NCBI RefSeq assembly: GCF_003143775.1
Contig: NZ_QFRJ01000002.1
Span: 516,501-580,500, forward strand
Length of the DNA stretch: 64,000 nucleotides
Source of the DNA: Brumimicrobium oceani
Lineage (GTDB): Bacteria; Bacteroidota; Bacteroidia; Flavobacteriales_D; Crocinitomicaceae
Direction of reading: 5' to 3'
The notes under the pieces are model-generated. The model had not been told where the DNA came from. It searched no databases and saw nothing but the letters and a program-made list of their open reading frames with translations. Below are positions 25,535 to 35,500 of the stretch, in pieces. Positions within the stretch are counted from its first letter, which is position 1. Every line of letters begins with the position of its first letter. The position numbers were made by a program, and so were the translations under genes.

Positions 25535-25573
25535 TAAAACCTTTTAGAGATAGGGTAAAATATAGAAAATTAG

Positions 25574-25581
25574 TATCTTTG
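25574..25581 (+). promoter_or_regulatory. TAnnTTTG -7 box just before the 25586 start codon
   Basis: TATCTTTG ends 4 bp before the ATG. With the usual distance to the transcription start, the mRNA would begin at or next to the start codon, so it would be leaderless or nearly so. No clear -33 TTG is found. Confidence 0.5.
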
Positions 25582-25585
25582 TAGG

Positions 25586-26233
25586 ATGAAAACTACACAA
25601 CACTTATTTTTTATATTTCTTTTTATTCCATTCCTCAATTTTAGTCAACTTCAGGAGGGATTTCTCCAGTTTCACATTGATGTAACAGCTGTTGACACCT
25701 CTTTAAACGCCAGACAAACAGCCAGCATGATGAAGAACAGCAAAATGGAAATCTATTTTGCCAAAGACCTTTCAAGAGTTGACTTCGAAATGGGTAAAAT
25801 CACTCATTCCTCAATAAGAATTAATAGAAAACTTGACAAAGGAATTACGATTACAAAAAGTATTTATGGCAATTATGCTAATCAGGGAAGTGTTGATGAA
25901 ATATCAGGCTCACAACCAGAAACATCCACAACAGATTTTGAAATCACCCCTTTTAATGAGTACAAAAACATTTTAGGTTTTAAATGTAGAAAATATGTAA
26001 TGGAAGAAAATGGATCTTATGCCACATATTGGTTAACTGATGAAATTATTCTGGAAGACATGGGACAACACATTATTAATCCCAATTTACCAGGTTTTCC
26101 TTTAGAGTTTGTTTCCATAAGCAATGGGATAAGAATGAGTTTTAAAGCTTCTAATTTCAAGAATGAGCTAGACAACAAAACAGAGATTTTTTCCACTGAA
26201 CCTCCAGAAGGATATACCCAAATGAAGCGCTAA
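25586..26233 (+). CDS. Secreted protein of unknown function (DUF4412/GLPGLI-like)
   Basis: A 215-aa protein with a signal peptide (MKTTQHLFFIFLFIPFLNFSQ). The mature part begins 'LQEGFLQFHIDV' and contains 'MEIYFAKDLSRVDFEMG', 'NILGFKCRKYVMEENGSYATYW' and 'GFPLEFVSISNGIRMSFKAS'. This order (a short beta-sandwich, an 'xILGFxCxK' strand, 'TYWLTDEI', then a late hydrophobic strand) resembles the DUF4412 and GLPGLI families of Bacteroidota periplasmic proteins. Function unknown. Apparently monocistronic. Confidence 0.75.
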   Translation: MKTTQHLFFIFLFIPFLNFSQLQEGFLQFHIDVTAVDTSLNARQTASMMKNSKMEIYFAKDLSRVDFEMGKITHSSIRINRKLDKGITITKSIYGNYANQGSVDEISGSQPETSTTDFEITPFNEYKNILGFKCRKYVMEENGSYATYWLTDEIILEDMGQHIINPNLPGFPLEFVSISNGIRMSFKASNFKNELDNKTEIFSTEPPEGYTQMKR

Positions 26234-26783
26234 ACAACAAGATTACACTATAATTAAGCGGGTTTGATTATTGATTTTTTGACGTTCATTTGTGTGTCAC
26301 AATAAAACAACATCACCTTTTCAATGGTGCGCACACAATACAATTAACCTGAATAGCTCAACTATAAGACTACTCCAGTAAAGCGACCATTATTTGTATC
26401 AGCTCAGAAACTCATGAATTTAGTTTTTAAGATAATAAAGAATATCATCCATGAAGGTTCCTATAGCAACAAAATATCAGGTCTTAGACAAGTATTCCAC
26501 ATGTTGCCTAAATGCTACAAAATTGCTTGAGATTTGACAGACCCTGTGGAAAGTTTTGCTAAAAGTTAACGATCAAAATGAAAATGGTGTATCAGTTAAA
26601 ATACCTATCCGATACTTTACCAGTAAATACATCAAACCAAACAATAATGTGATTCAGCGGTAAACTAACAAGATCCTTCGAAAATTTCTATTTCCAACCA
26701 GTTAAAAAAAGAAATCCGCTTCAGGATGGAATTAGGCTAGTGCCATATTTCAAGTGAGAGGAGAAAAGCATTTAAGTTAAAGA
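26234..26783. other. 550-bp region without an intact gene, possibly decayed
   Basis: No frame of useful length exists. Short coding-looking fragments occur on both strands, for example 'NGVSVKIPIRYFTSKYIKPN' on plus near 26570-26640 and 'TIEKVMLFYCDTQMNVKKS' on minus, ending at 26254. All are broken by stops, so an old, decayed gene or mobile element is possible. Confidence 0.4.
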
Positions 26784-28418
26784 TTATTCAATAATACTTA
26801 TTTCCACAACCCTATTCAATTTATGTTCTTCTTCACTAAATCCTTTTTCAGATGGATAAGGTAAATCCTCTTTTCCTTTGGCTACAATACTGATTCTTGC
26901 CTTATTAAATTTATTTTCAAGGAGGAAATCATTTACGTTTCTCGCTCTTTTTTCGGCCAAGATCTTGTTGTAGCGCTGAGAACCTCTGGTATCTGTATAG
27001 CCAGTTAATTGAATGGTACACGTAGGACATTTCTCCATTATTTCATGCAAAGCAATCAGTTTATCTTCCGACAGGGCTTCTTCATAGGTAGACTTATCAA
27101 ACCCGAAGTAAATCCCAGTAGTTTCCCACTCCACTATAAAAGGTGGCTCCACCTCCTCTACTGGTTCTTCCTCCTCTACTTTCTCTTCTCTTTTAAATAT
27201 AATATAGTATATATCATCGTCTCCTACCCCTCCTGCTCTATTCGATGTAAAAAGTGCACTATCGGCAGTTGCAAAAGAAATATTAAAGTCATCTTGAAAT
27301 GAATTAATAGGATGCTTAAAATGTCTTACTTTGGTATTTTGCAAAGGATAATTTACTGAATAAAGATCTAATCCTCCATATCCTATTCTCCCGTTAGAGG
27401 AAAAGGTCAGCAATGTATCGCCAGTAAAAACAGGAAACATTTCGTCATTTACTGTATTAAGTTCAGTAAGCGGTTCTGGTTGGGTCCATTCTTCATTCAC
27501 CAATTGTGAATGATATAAATCAGCTCCATTCGTATTTTTCCCGATTTTACTAAATACCAAAGTATTTCCTAATTCATTAAATGATCCATGAGCTGTAGAG
27601 CTTTCATCAAACAGACCAGAATATTCGAAGGGTTTGATGTCGGTAAAAGTAAACTCATCACCAAGATTGGCCCAATACAAATTTGGTGCTTTTTCTAATT
27701 TGTTTGAAGAAAGCGGGTAAGTAATCGTTAATAAAACCCTCTTTGTTCCCGGCACAAATGAAAGCCCAATAATAGATGCAAAGTCCTTCCCTTCCAATTT
27801 AATAATCTTTTCCTCACCATTTATAGAAATTTGAGGCCTTGTTAGAAATAATTCAGCCTGGGAATCATTTTCATTATTCACTTCTTCTATTAAGTTACCA
27901 GCATTATCTACACCAAACTCAATCAGCTTAACTGGATTATTGTCATAGTTACCATAGTTAATATCTGCCTTTGGGCCATTATCGCTTGCCAAATCAAATG
28001 CGACAAACTTTTCAGGCTTCCATTCTTCAATGGCTTTACAAGAGGCTATCTTTACAGAAACATCCTCTTCTCCCCCATTTAGCTGATACTTTTTGTAAGC
28101 GTTAATACTCTCTGCATAATTGCCTAAACTTCGATTAACTTCTCCGCTAATGAAATAAAACATCGGATCGATTGGCTCTTGATTTTCGAGTGTTAACAAA
28201 ACAGGATAACAGGATTCATAATCTCCTAGAATGTAATAAGAATAAACCAATTGTTTTAAGTTTTCTTTCTTTAGCCCCTGTTCTTCATAAATTACTTGCA
28301 GCGTTTTCGCAGCCTTTTCATACTCGTAATTTATAAAATAGTTTTCAGCCTGTTCAACCGACTGAGAGAATGCCTGTGCGCTTATAAAAGCGAATACTAT
28401 TAAAATGACTTTTTTCAT
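26784..28418 (-). CDS. OmpA-family protein with TPR-like and PD40 regions
   Basis: A 544-aa protein with a signal peptide (1-18). Residues about 20-130 contain TPR-like helices ('AENYFINYEYEKAAKTLQ', 'GNYAESINAYKKY'). About 200-400 hold WD40-like PD40 strands ('NTLVFSKIGKNTNGADLY', 'TLLTFSSNGRIGYGGLDLY'). About 430-544 form an OmpA C-terminal peptidoglycan-binding domain ('IQLTGYTDTRGSQRYNKILAEKRARNV' region, with the Asp and Arg that bind diaminopimelate). Such proteins are usual partners of PorP/SprF proteins and T9SS adhesins and anchor the complex to peptidoglycan. Its ATG shares one base with the porP/sprF-like stop codon (TAATG), so the two are coupled. Confidence 0.92.
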   Translation of the reverse strand: MKKVILIVFAFISAQAFSQSVEQAENYFINYEYEKAAKTLQVIYEEQGLKKENLKQLVYSYYILGDYESCYPVLLTLENQEPIDPMFYFISGEVNRSLGNYAESINAYKKYQLNGGEEDVSVKIASCKAIEEWKPEKFVAFDLASDNGPKADINYGNYDNNPVKLIEFGVDNAGNLIEEVNNENDSQAELFLTRPQISINGEEKIIKLEGKDFASIIGLSFVPGTKRVLLTITYPLSSNKLEKAPNLYWANLGDEFTFTDIKPFEYSGLFDESSTAHGSFNELGNTLVFSKIGKNTNGADLYHSQLVNEEWTQPEPLTELNTVNDEMFPVFTGDTLLTFSSNGRIGYGGLDLYSVNYPLQNTKVRHFKHPINSFQDDFNISFATADSALFTSNRAGGVGDDDIYYIIFKREEKVEEEEPVEEVEPPFIVEWETTGIYFGFDKSTYEEALSEDKLIALHEIMEKCPTCTIQLTGYTDTRGSQRYNKILAEKRARNVNDFLLENKFNKARISIVAKGKEDLPYPSEKGFSEEEHKLNRVVEISIIE

Positions 28419-29365
28419 TATATACTAGGTGCATAAATTCTATTTCTCTGTAACCAAGGGGTTTTAGCTTGCGTGTTACCTTTAAATATTTGTAATTCCA
28501 GAAAAACCTCATGAGAGCCAGTAGAATGATTCATAATGTCTGTGATATTATAGTCGTAAGCATAGCCAACTTTAAAAACACCCAATTGAACACCACCAAG
28601 GAATACCACTGCTTCTTTGTTTCTATAACTTGCTCCTAGCCAAAACCTATCTTTGTACGTCCCCACTGCAGTTATGTCAAACTGTGCTGTGGAAGTCTCT
28701 ATTATTTGACCAAGTGTAGAAAGTTTTAAGCCGAAATCATTTTCAAAATCAAAGTTATATCCTCCTGTTAGGTAATAAGTACGCACCAGTGGATTTACAA
28801 AAGAAGTATTAAAGTCATACAAATCACGATTCACCTCCACTAAATTATAAGCAGAAATACCTGCATAGGCTTTATCTTTGAAATAATAGAAAGCGCCGAA
28901 ATTAGCATCAGGAATCATTTGGTTATTGAATCCTCGAGTAACTGCTGGATCATCTGGAAGATAGGTTTCCATTTTATTGGGATCAACAATATGCTGAGTA
29001 ATGGAAAGGCCTAATCCTAGTCCAATTTTATGTTCCCCCCTTTTATCCAGCTTAAGATGATATGCGCCATTAATGTTAAATCCAGACCTTCTGCTTGGTC
29101 CTGACACATCATTAAAGAATGAGCCACCAATTCCAAAATTATTAGCAATCTTAGCATTAGTTGAAATCAACTGTGTTGTTGGTGCACCTGGAAAACCTGC
29201 CCACTGCTTTCTAAAATTGACATGAACAGGAATATAATCTTTGGCACCAACAGCCCCAGGATTAACCATTACATCATTAAATAAATATTGTGAACTCAGG
29301 GCGACTTGTTGCGCATTTACTCCAAAACCAAAGGCGATAAATGCGAGTATAATTAAATTTTTCAT
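28418..29365 (-). CDS. PorP/SprF family T9SS outer-membrane protein
   Basis: A 315-aa beta-barrel protein with a signal peptide (1-18) and the family opening 'QQVALSSQYLFNDVMVNPGAVGAKDYIP' in pieces ('YLFNDVMVNPGAVG'), followed by 'FRKQWAGFPGAPTTQLIS' and 'NFGIGGSFFNDVSGPSRR'. These N-terminal motifs define PorP/SprF. SprF-type members are needed for secretion or surface attachment of their SprB-like adhesin, which is usually the gene just upstream. Here it begins 3 bp after the 1052-aa SprB-repeat protein, in line with that pairing. Confidence 0.94.
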   Translation of the reverse strand: MKNLIILAFIAFGFGVNAQQVALSSQYLFNDVMVNPGAVGAKDYIPVHVNFRKQWAGFPGAPTTQLISTNAKIANNFGIGGSFFNDVSGPSRRSGFNINGAYHLKLDKRGEHKIGLGLGLSITQHIVDPNKMETYLPDDPAVTRGFNNQMIPDANFGAFYYFKDKAYAGISAYNLVEVNRDLYDFNTSFVNPLVRTYYLTGGYNFDFENDFGLKLSTLGQIIETSTAQFDITAVGTYKDRFWLGASYRNKEAVVFLGGVQLGVFKVGYAYDYNITDIMNHSTGSHEVFLELQIFKGNTQAKTPWLQRNRIYAPSI

Positions 29366-29368
29366 TGC

Positions 29369-32300
29369 TTATCTTATTATAGTAATATTTCCATTTAATA
29401 CATTATTTTCTTCATCATTCAAATTCAGCACCCAATAATAAACTCCCGCAGGCAATAGCTTACCATTTGTAGTCCCATCCCAAGGAGAGTACTCATTTTC
29501 CATACTTCGAACTAAATTACCCCACTTATTAAATATTTGCATTTTAAAATTTGGGTACAACTCAATATTGTCAATAATCCATGTATCGTTATAGTTATCA
29601 TTATTGGGGGTAAATGTGTTCACAGGGTCAATACAAGTTATTGGATTGATTGGTATCAAAACAGAATCTGTAAATGTGCAACCCAACATATCCGTAACTT
29701 CAACACTGTAATATTGATTTGACAAGCCTTCGTTGTATGCATCATTTACGTTATTCTCCCAAAAGAAATTATACCCCCCATTACCACCTTTAGCTATCGC
29801 ATAGGCAGTACCATCATTTTGGTCTTTGCAAGACACCTCTGTTGTGGTAAAACTCATAGATATTGCTTCTGGCTGGGTTATTTCAACTATTAAAGAATCT
29901 CGACAACCATTCTGATCTACCAAAGATAATTCATAAACGCCAGAAGATATACTCAACAAATCCTGTGTTGTTGCTCCATTATTCCATGCGTAGTTGTAAG
30001 TTGGTGTTCCTCCTGACACCTCCACATCTATAACTCCGTCGGAGGAGCCGTTACAACTTGCAATTTCATAAACGTATTCAATTTGAATTAATTCTGGTTC
30101 TTCAATGGCAAGGAACATTTCATAATTACAGCCGTTAGCATCTACTATTTCTATCTGATAGGTTTCGGCAGGAAATAATTCCAGATCTTCCGTTTGTGTA
30201 GCTAATGCATAATCTGAATTAAACCATTTAAAGTCGTAAGGAGCAGTTCCTCCTGTTGGTGAAATATCAATTTTCCCATCTTCCAATTCGAAACACGAAA
30301 CATCAGTAATTACCTCGTTCAAGCTTAAGGCATTCGGCTGGTTTACAATTAAAGTATCCGAAATCATGCAGCCATTTTGATCTACAACATCAAAGAAATA
30401 ACTCCCTGAACTAAGATTGTTGATCGCTGTAGTCGTTTCACCATTAGACCAACTATAAGAATAAGGGACTGTTCCACCCGCCACAGAAAGTGAAATCGAA
30501 CCTTCGTTTCCTGAGTTACAAAGTACATCGCTTACTGTTAAGTTATAAGTCAAACTATCTGCAGGTTCTGTTAAAGTATGAGCTATTGATGAGGTACACC
30601 CTTGATTATCTGTAACTGTAACATTATAATTCCCTGCCGCTAGCTGGATTAAATCTTCTGTTATACCACCATTATTCCAAGCATAAGTATAAGGAAAAAC
30701 CCCTCCTGTTACACTTAAATCGATAGTTCCCGTGCTGTCCGAATTACAAAGAATATTTGTACCCATTGTTGATGTTTCCAATAAAGCGGGCTCATTAATA
30801 GTTAAAGTATCTATCACTTTACACCCATTTTGATCTGTCACCTCAAATCTGTAATCATCTGCTCCGTAATTAACGAGGTCTTCATTCGTATTACTTAACT
30901 GAAATGAAGCGCTAGACCATTGAAAACTGTAATTAGGTGTTCCACCTGTTACTGTTAAGTCAATTCCTCCGTTCGACTCACCAAAACAGTTTACGTCATT
31001 GACAATACCTGACACTGCTAGTGGAGAAGCGGGCTCTGTTATTACCACATTTCCAACATTTGTGCATCCATTATTGTCAATTACCGTATAAGTGTAATTC
31101 CCTGCTAAAATGTTATCAATATCCTTACTTGTTTGACCCGATGACCAGCTGTAGCTAAAATTTGATGCTCCACCACTCACCATTAAATTGATAGCTCCTG
31201 TATTGTTTCCAAAACAGAGTACAGGTTCAACGCTAACACTCACATTTATCGGAGATGCAGGTTCATTCACTGTTGCTGATAATGTTGCCATACATCCGTT
31301 ATCATCTGTTACTTCCGCAGTATATACACCTGCTGTAACTCCCGTAAGATCTTGTGTTGTTGCAAATGTATTTCCTAAGCTATTTTTCCAGTTATAAGTA
31401 AAAGGCCCAATTCCCCCAGACACGTTCAAATTAATTTCTCCATCTGTACCACCATAACAATTAACATTTATGATATCTGCACTTAATTGGATTTTATTTG
31501 GCTCTAAAATAGTCGCCTGATCAACCAGTTTACAGCCTCTTGCATCGCTTACTGTAACTTCATACACGTTTGCTTTAACATTGTTTAAGCTAGCGGTATT
31601 AGCCACTAGGAAACTTTGGGCGTTTTTCCATGAATAGTGATAAGGCAATGTACCACCCAACACGGTTATTCCCACCACTCCTGTAGCATCTCCGTTGCAA
31701 AGAACATCCACTTTAGCCATCGCCCCTGAAAGAGCGTCTGGTTCTGTAATGTTGTAGGTTTCTTGTATGGAACACCCTTTGTTATCTGTGATAGTTACAG
31801 AGTAACTCCCTGCTGATAAACCGCTTATTTCTGCCTGCGTTTGACCATTGTCCCATAGGAAAGCATAAGGTGGTGTTCCCCCCCAAACAGAAACATTAAT
31901 TTTCCCGGTAGTATTTCCAAAACAATCCACATTAGTAAGTGCAGCCGAAGAGCTAAGTGCCTCTGTTGGTCCGTTGATATTAAAAGTTTGTGAGGCACTA
32001 CAAGAAGCATTTGGCGCGTTAACGGATAAAGTATAAGTTCCACTTGGAACATTTGTTAAATCCTTATTGGTTGAAACAATAGCACCAAAACTATTTTTCC
32101 ATGAAAAAGAGTAGGGCATCATCCCTCCTGAAAGGTTGATTGAAACACCCCCAGTAGAGCTTCCAAAACAATCAATATTCTTAACCACTCCTGAAATTGA
32201 AATCGGATTTGGTTCTGTCACCACATAGGCTCCAACGACTGAGCATCCTGTGTTATTATCTTTTATTGTAACAGTATAGGTACCTGCAGACAAAAAATCA

Positions 32301-32527
32301 ATTGTACTTGTGTTCCCACTTTTAATAGTTCCATTTGACCACGTGTGGGTATAACTTCCGCTTCCACCGGAAATAATTGAAATTGTAGCACTACCATCCG
32401 AAACATTGTAGCAGGATGTGTTTGTACCTGTGACTGCTATCGTGGGGCAGGCAGACATTGCCAATTCAGCCGAAACGGTATTTATAATACCAAGCAGACC
32501 TATGAATATTGAAATTAGTTTTTTCAT
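29369..32527 (-). CDS. SprB-repeat adhesin with type B T9SS C-terminal domain (1052 aa)
   Basis: A signal peptide (1-20) is followed by 12 tandem SprB repeats of about 75-80 residues. Each has a 'V.CFG...G.I.L.V.GG..PY.Y.WSNG' core and a 'AG.Y.VTVTDNNGC' end. The last about 85 residues match the gliding-motility-associated (type B) sorting domain: 'NTFTPNNDNYNDTWIIDNI', 'YPNFKMQIFNKWGNLV', 'PWDGTTNGKLLPAGVYYWVL', ending NGNITIIR. SprB-type proteins are long surface adhesins moved by the gliding machinery or used in attachment. It forms a unit with the PorP/SprF gene downstream and the larger paralogue upstream (4-bp gap). Confidence 0.94.
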   Translation of the reverse strand: MKKLISIFIGLLGIINTVSAELAMSACPTIAVTGTNTSCYNVSDGSATISIISGGSGSYTHTWSNGTIKSGNTSTIDFLSAGTYTVTIKDNNTGCSVVGAYVVTEPNPISISGVVKNIDCFGSSTGGVSINLSGGMMPYSFSWKNSFGAIVSTNKDLTNVPSGTYTLSVNAPNASCSASQTFNINGPTEALSSSAALTNVDCFGNTTGKINVSVWGGTPPYAFLWDNGQTQAEISGLSAGSYSVTITDNKGCSIQETYNITEPDALSGAMAKVDVLCNGDATGVVGITVLGGTLPYHYSWKNAQSFLVANTASLNNVKANVYEVTVSDARGCKLVDQATILEPNKIQLSADIINVNCYGGTDGEINLNVSGGIGPFTYNWKNSLGNTFATTQDLTGVTAGVYTAEVTDDNGCMATLSATVNEPASPINVSVSVEPVLCFGNNTGAINLMVSGGASNFSYSWSSGQTSKDIDNILAGNYTYTVIDNNGCTNVGNVVITEPASPLAVSGIVNDVNCFGESNGGIDLTVTGGTPNYSFQWSSASFQLSNTNEDLVNYGADDYRFEVTDQNGCKVIDTLTINEPALLETSTMGTNILCNSDSTGTIDLSVTGGVFPYTYAWNNGGITEDLIQLAAGNYNVTVTDNQGCTSSIAHTLTEPADSLTYNLTVSDVLCNSGNEGSISLSVAGGTVPYSYSWSNGETTTAINNLSSGSYFFDVVDQNGCMISDTLIVNQPNALSLNEVITDVSCFELEDGKIDISPTGGTAPYDFKWFNSDYALATQTEDLELFPAETYQIEIVDANGCNYEMFLAIEEPELIQIEYVYEIASCNGSSDGVIDVEVSGGTPTYNYAWNNGATTQDLLSISSGVYELSLVDQNGCRDSLIVEITQPEAISMSFTTTEVSCKDQNDGTAYAIAKGGNGGYNFFWENNVNDAYNEGLSNQYYSVEVTDMLGCTFTDSVLIPINPITCIDPVNTFTPNNDNYNDTWIIDNIELYPNFKMQIFNKWGNLVRSMENEYSPWDGTTNGKLLPAGVYYWVLNLNDEENNVLNGNITIIR

Positions 32528-32531
32528 TTGC

Positions 32532-35500
32532 TTATCTTACTATTGTTATGTTCCCTGTGTACTTATTCTCTTCCTTATTAGAAAGAATGATGATATAATA
32601 ATAAACGCCGGCAGGTAGTGCTTTCGCATTATGTGTTCCATCCCAAGCTTCATACTCACCCTCTGAAGAGAAAATTTCATTCCCCCATTTATTGTATATT
32701 TTAACTGTGTTATTTGGATATAAATCAATGTTTCCAATCACCCATGTATCATTATACAAATCTCCATTAGGAGAAAAGGTATTAGGAATGATTAAACACT
32801 CCTCGTTATTTGCAATTACATCAAGCTCAAAACTATTTGAACAGTTATTATTATCCAGAATTGTTAAGGTATAAATACCAGGTCCTACATCTTCAAGATT
32901 TTGACCAAAGGAGCTATTAGACCAAGTGTAAATATAAGGTTGCGTTCCGCCATAAGGTTCAACATAAATTGCAGCGTCACTTTGATCCACACAGCTCACA
33001 GGATTCATTTCGTAGGTAATTCCAATTTCATCTGGTTCATTAACAGATAATTTTGTTTCAATTATACATCCTTGCGCGTCTTCTGCCCTAAGATTGTACT
33101 CCCCCTTACTCAAGCCTTGAAGATCTTCATCTGTAGAATTGTTAGACCATAAATAGCTGTAAGGAGTAGTACCACCATTTAATGTTAAATCAATCGAACC
33201 ATCGTTACCATCATAACAAGATGCGTCATTAACAAAGGCTTGGAAGGTAAATGGCGCTGGCTCATCCACGAATAATAACTCTTCATAAATACAATTGTTT
33301 TCGTCCGATACTCTAATGAAATATTCACCTGTTGGGATATCATTAATTGTTTCAGAAGGATTGTTTAATAGAATTTCATTTTCATCTCCCCAATTAAAGT
33401 AATAAGGTTGAACGCCTCCTGTGATTGTTAACTCTATTTTTCCATCTGAATATCCAAAACAACTTGGGTCTGTTGCTGCTACCGCAACATCAAGTAACTG
33501 CGGTTCATTAATTGTAGCACCAGAGAAGGCAACACAGCCGTTATTATCTGTTACCGTTACAGAATACATTCCGTCTGTTAAACCTGAAAGATGATTACTT
33601 GTAGCACCGTTTGACCAATTGTAGGAATAAGGCAAAGTTCCGCCAACAACTTGTGTTTCTATACTCCCTGTTGAATCATCAAAACACAACACATCTTTAC
33701 TAAATGTGGAAACCACCAATGACGCCGCTGGCTCATCAACGGAGATCGTTTTTTGTATATCACACCCATTTTGATCGACAACCGTAACGATATAAACACC
33801 CGCAGAAATATTAAGCAAATCCTCTGTCGTAATTCCATTAGACCAATTGAAAGAATAGTTTCCTGTTCCTCCACTAACAGAAATATCTATCGCTCCAGAT
33901 GTTCCTCCAAAACAATCCACATTTGTTACTGAAGAAACTATGGCTAGCGGAGCACTTGGTTGGCCTATTACGCTAGTATTGGTTTCAGAACATCCGTTTG
34001 CGTCAGTGACCACAACTGAATAAGCGCCAGACTCAAAGTTCAAAAGGTCTTGCGTGGTATCTGCTAGAATGTTAGTCATCCCATCAGACCATTCATAACT
34101 ACAGGGTGTTGTTCCCCCTGTAACTGATACATCAATTCCTCCATCGTTATCACCGAAGCAAAGCACATTAGTCGCTACACTATTTACAAGTAAAGGGTTT
34201 GAAGGCTCTGTAATCGTAATTGTATTGCTTTCTGCACAGCCCAAGCTATCCACAACATTAATGGTATAAACTCCAGCAGTCAATGAATTGATATTTTCGA
34301 CTGTCTGTCCATTATTCCAAAGTATTGTATAAGGAGAGGTTCCTCCAGAAATACTAGTCATTATTTCACCTGTTGAGTCCCCGTTACAAAGAACATCGCT
34401 TTGAGTTGAAACTATTGCTAAAGGGGCGTCAGGTGAAGTTATTGAATAATTGAAAACTGTATTACATCCCATGTGATCAGTTACTGTTAAAGAATAATCC
34501 CCAGCTACCACATTTAGAAGGCTCGGGTTCACTGTTCCATTAGACCACAGATAGTTATAAGGTGCTGTTCCTCCAGAAACCTGAGGGTCTATTTGGCCGT
34601 TTGAAGCCCCAAAACAGTCCACATTGGTTATTATTTCATTATCATTCAATGACATAATTGGCTGGTCTATTGTTACTGTAATCGTGCTAGAGCAAGCGTT
34701 AGCATCGTAAACAATTACTGTGTAATCATCAGCAGCTAAACCTACCAAGTCTTGACCGTCAAACGCCATCAAACCAGATAGGTTACTATACCATTGGTAG
34801 TTATAAGGAGGTGTTCCTCCTGTAACAGTAAGGTCAATATTTCCATTCGCGCCACCATAACAAGACACGTCAGTTGAAAGTTCCGTTAAGGTAACGCCTT
34901 GAGCAGGTTCCGTTATGGTGTAACTATTTGTGCTTGTACATCCCTTATCGTCTGTAACCGTAAAACCATAAGTTCCGGCAGTAACATTTGAAAGGTCTTT
35001 TGTTAAATCACCATTAGACCAACTGTAAACATAAGGAAGTGTTCCTCCGTTTACAGTAATATCCACCCCACCAGTGCTAGAAGAATGACATTCCACATTG
35101 CTTACAATAGCAGAATGAGTAAGGTCAAAAGGTTGTTCTATTACAACAGATAGCGTTTCTGTACATCCGTTTTGGTCAGAAACTGTAAGGGTATAAATAC
35201 CTTCATCTAATCCACTAACATCTTTAGTTGTAGCACCATTCGACCATAGGAAACTGTAAATTGGAGTACCTCCCGAAACGGTGATATTTATACTTCCATC
35301 ATTCAGACCTAATCCACATGACTTATCTTGCTTAGTATAGCTGATATTGAGCTGTTCTGGCTCTTTTATTGTTGCGCCATCGAAAAGCTGACATCCGTTA
35401 TTATCGACAATATTTACTTGATAAGCCCCTTCCTGCAAGTCAATTAATGTGGTTGAATTTCCGACTGTAGCATTGACACCGTTTGTCCATACATAGGAAT

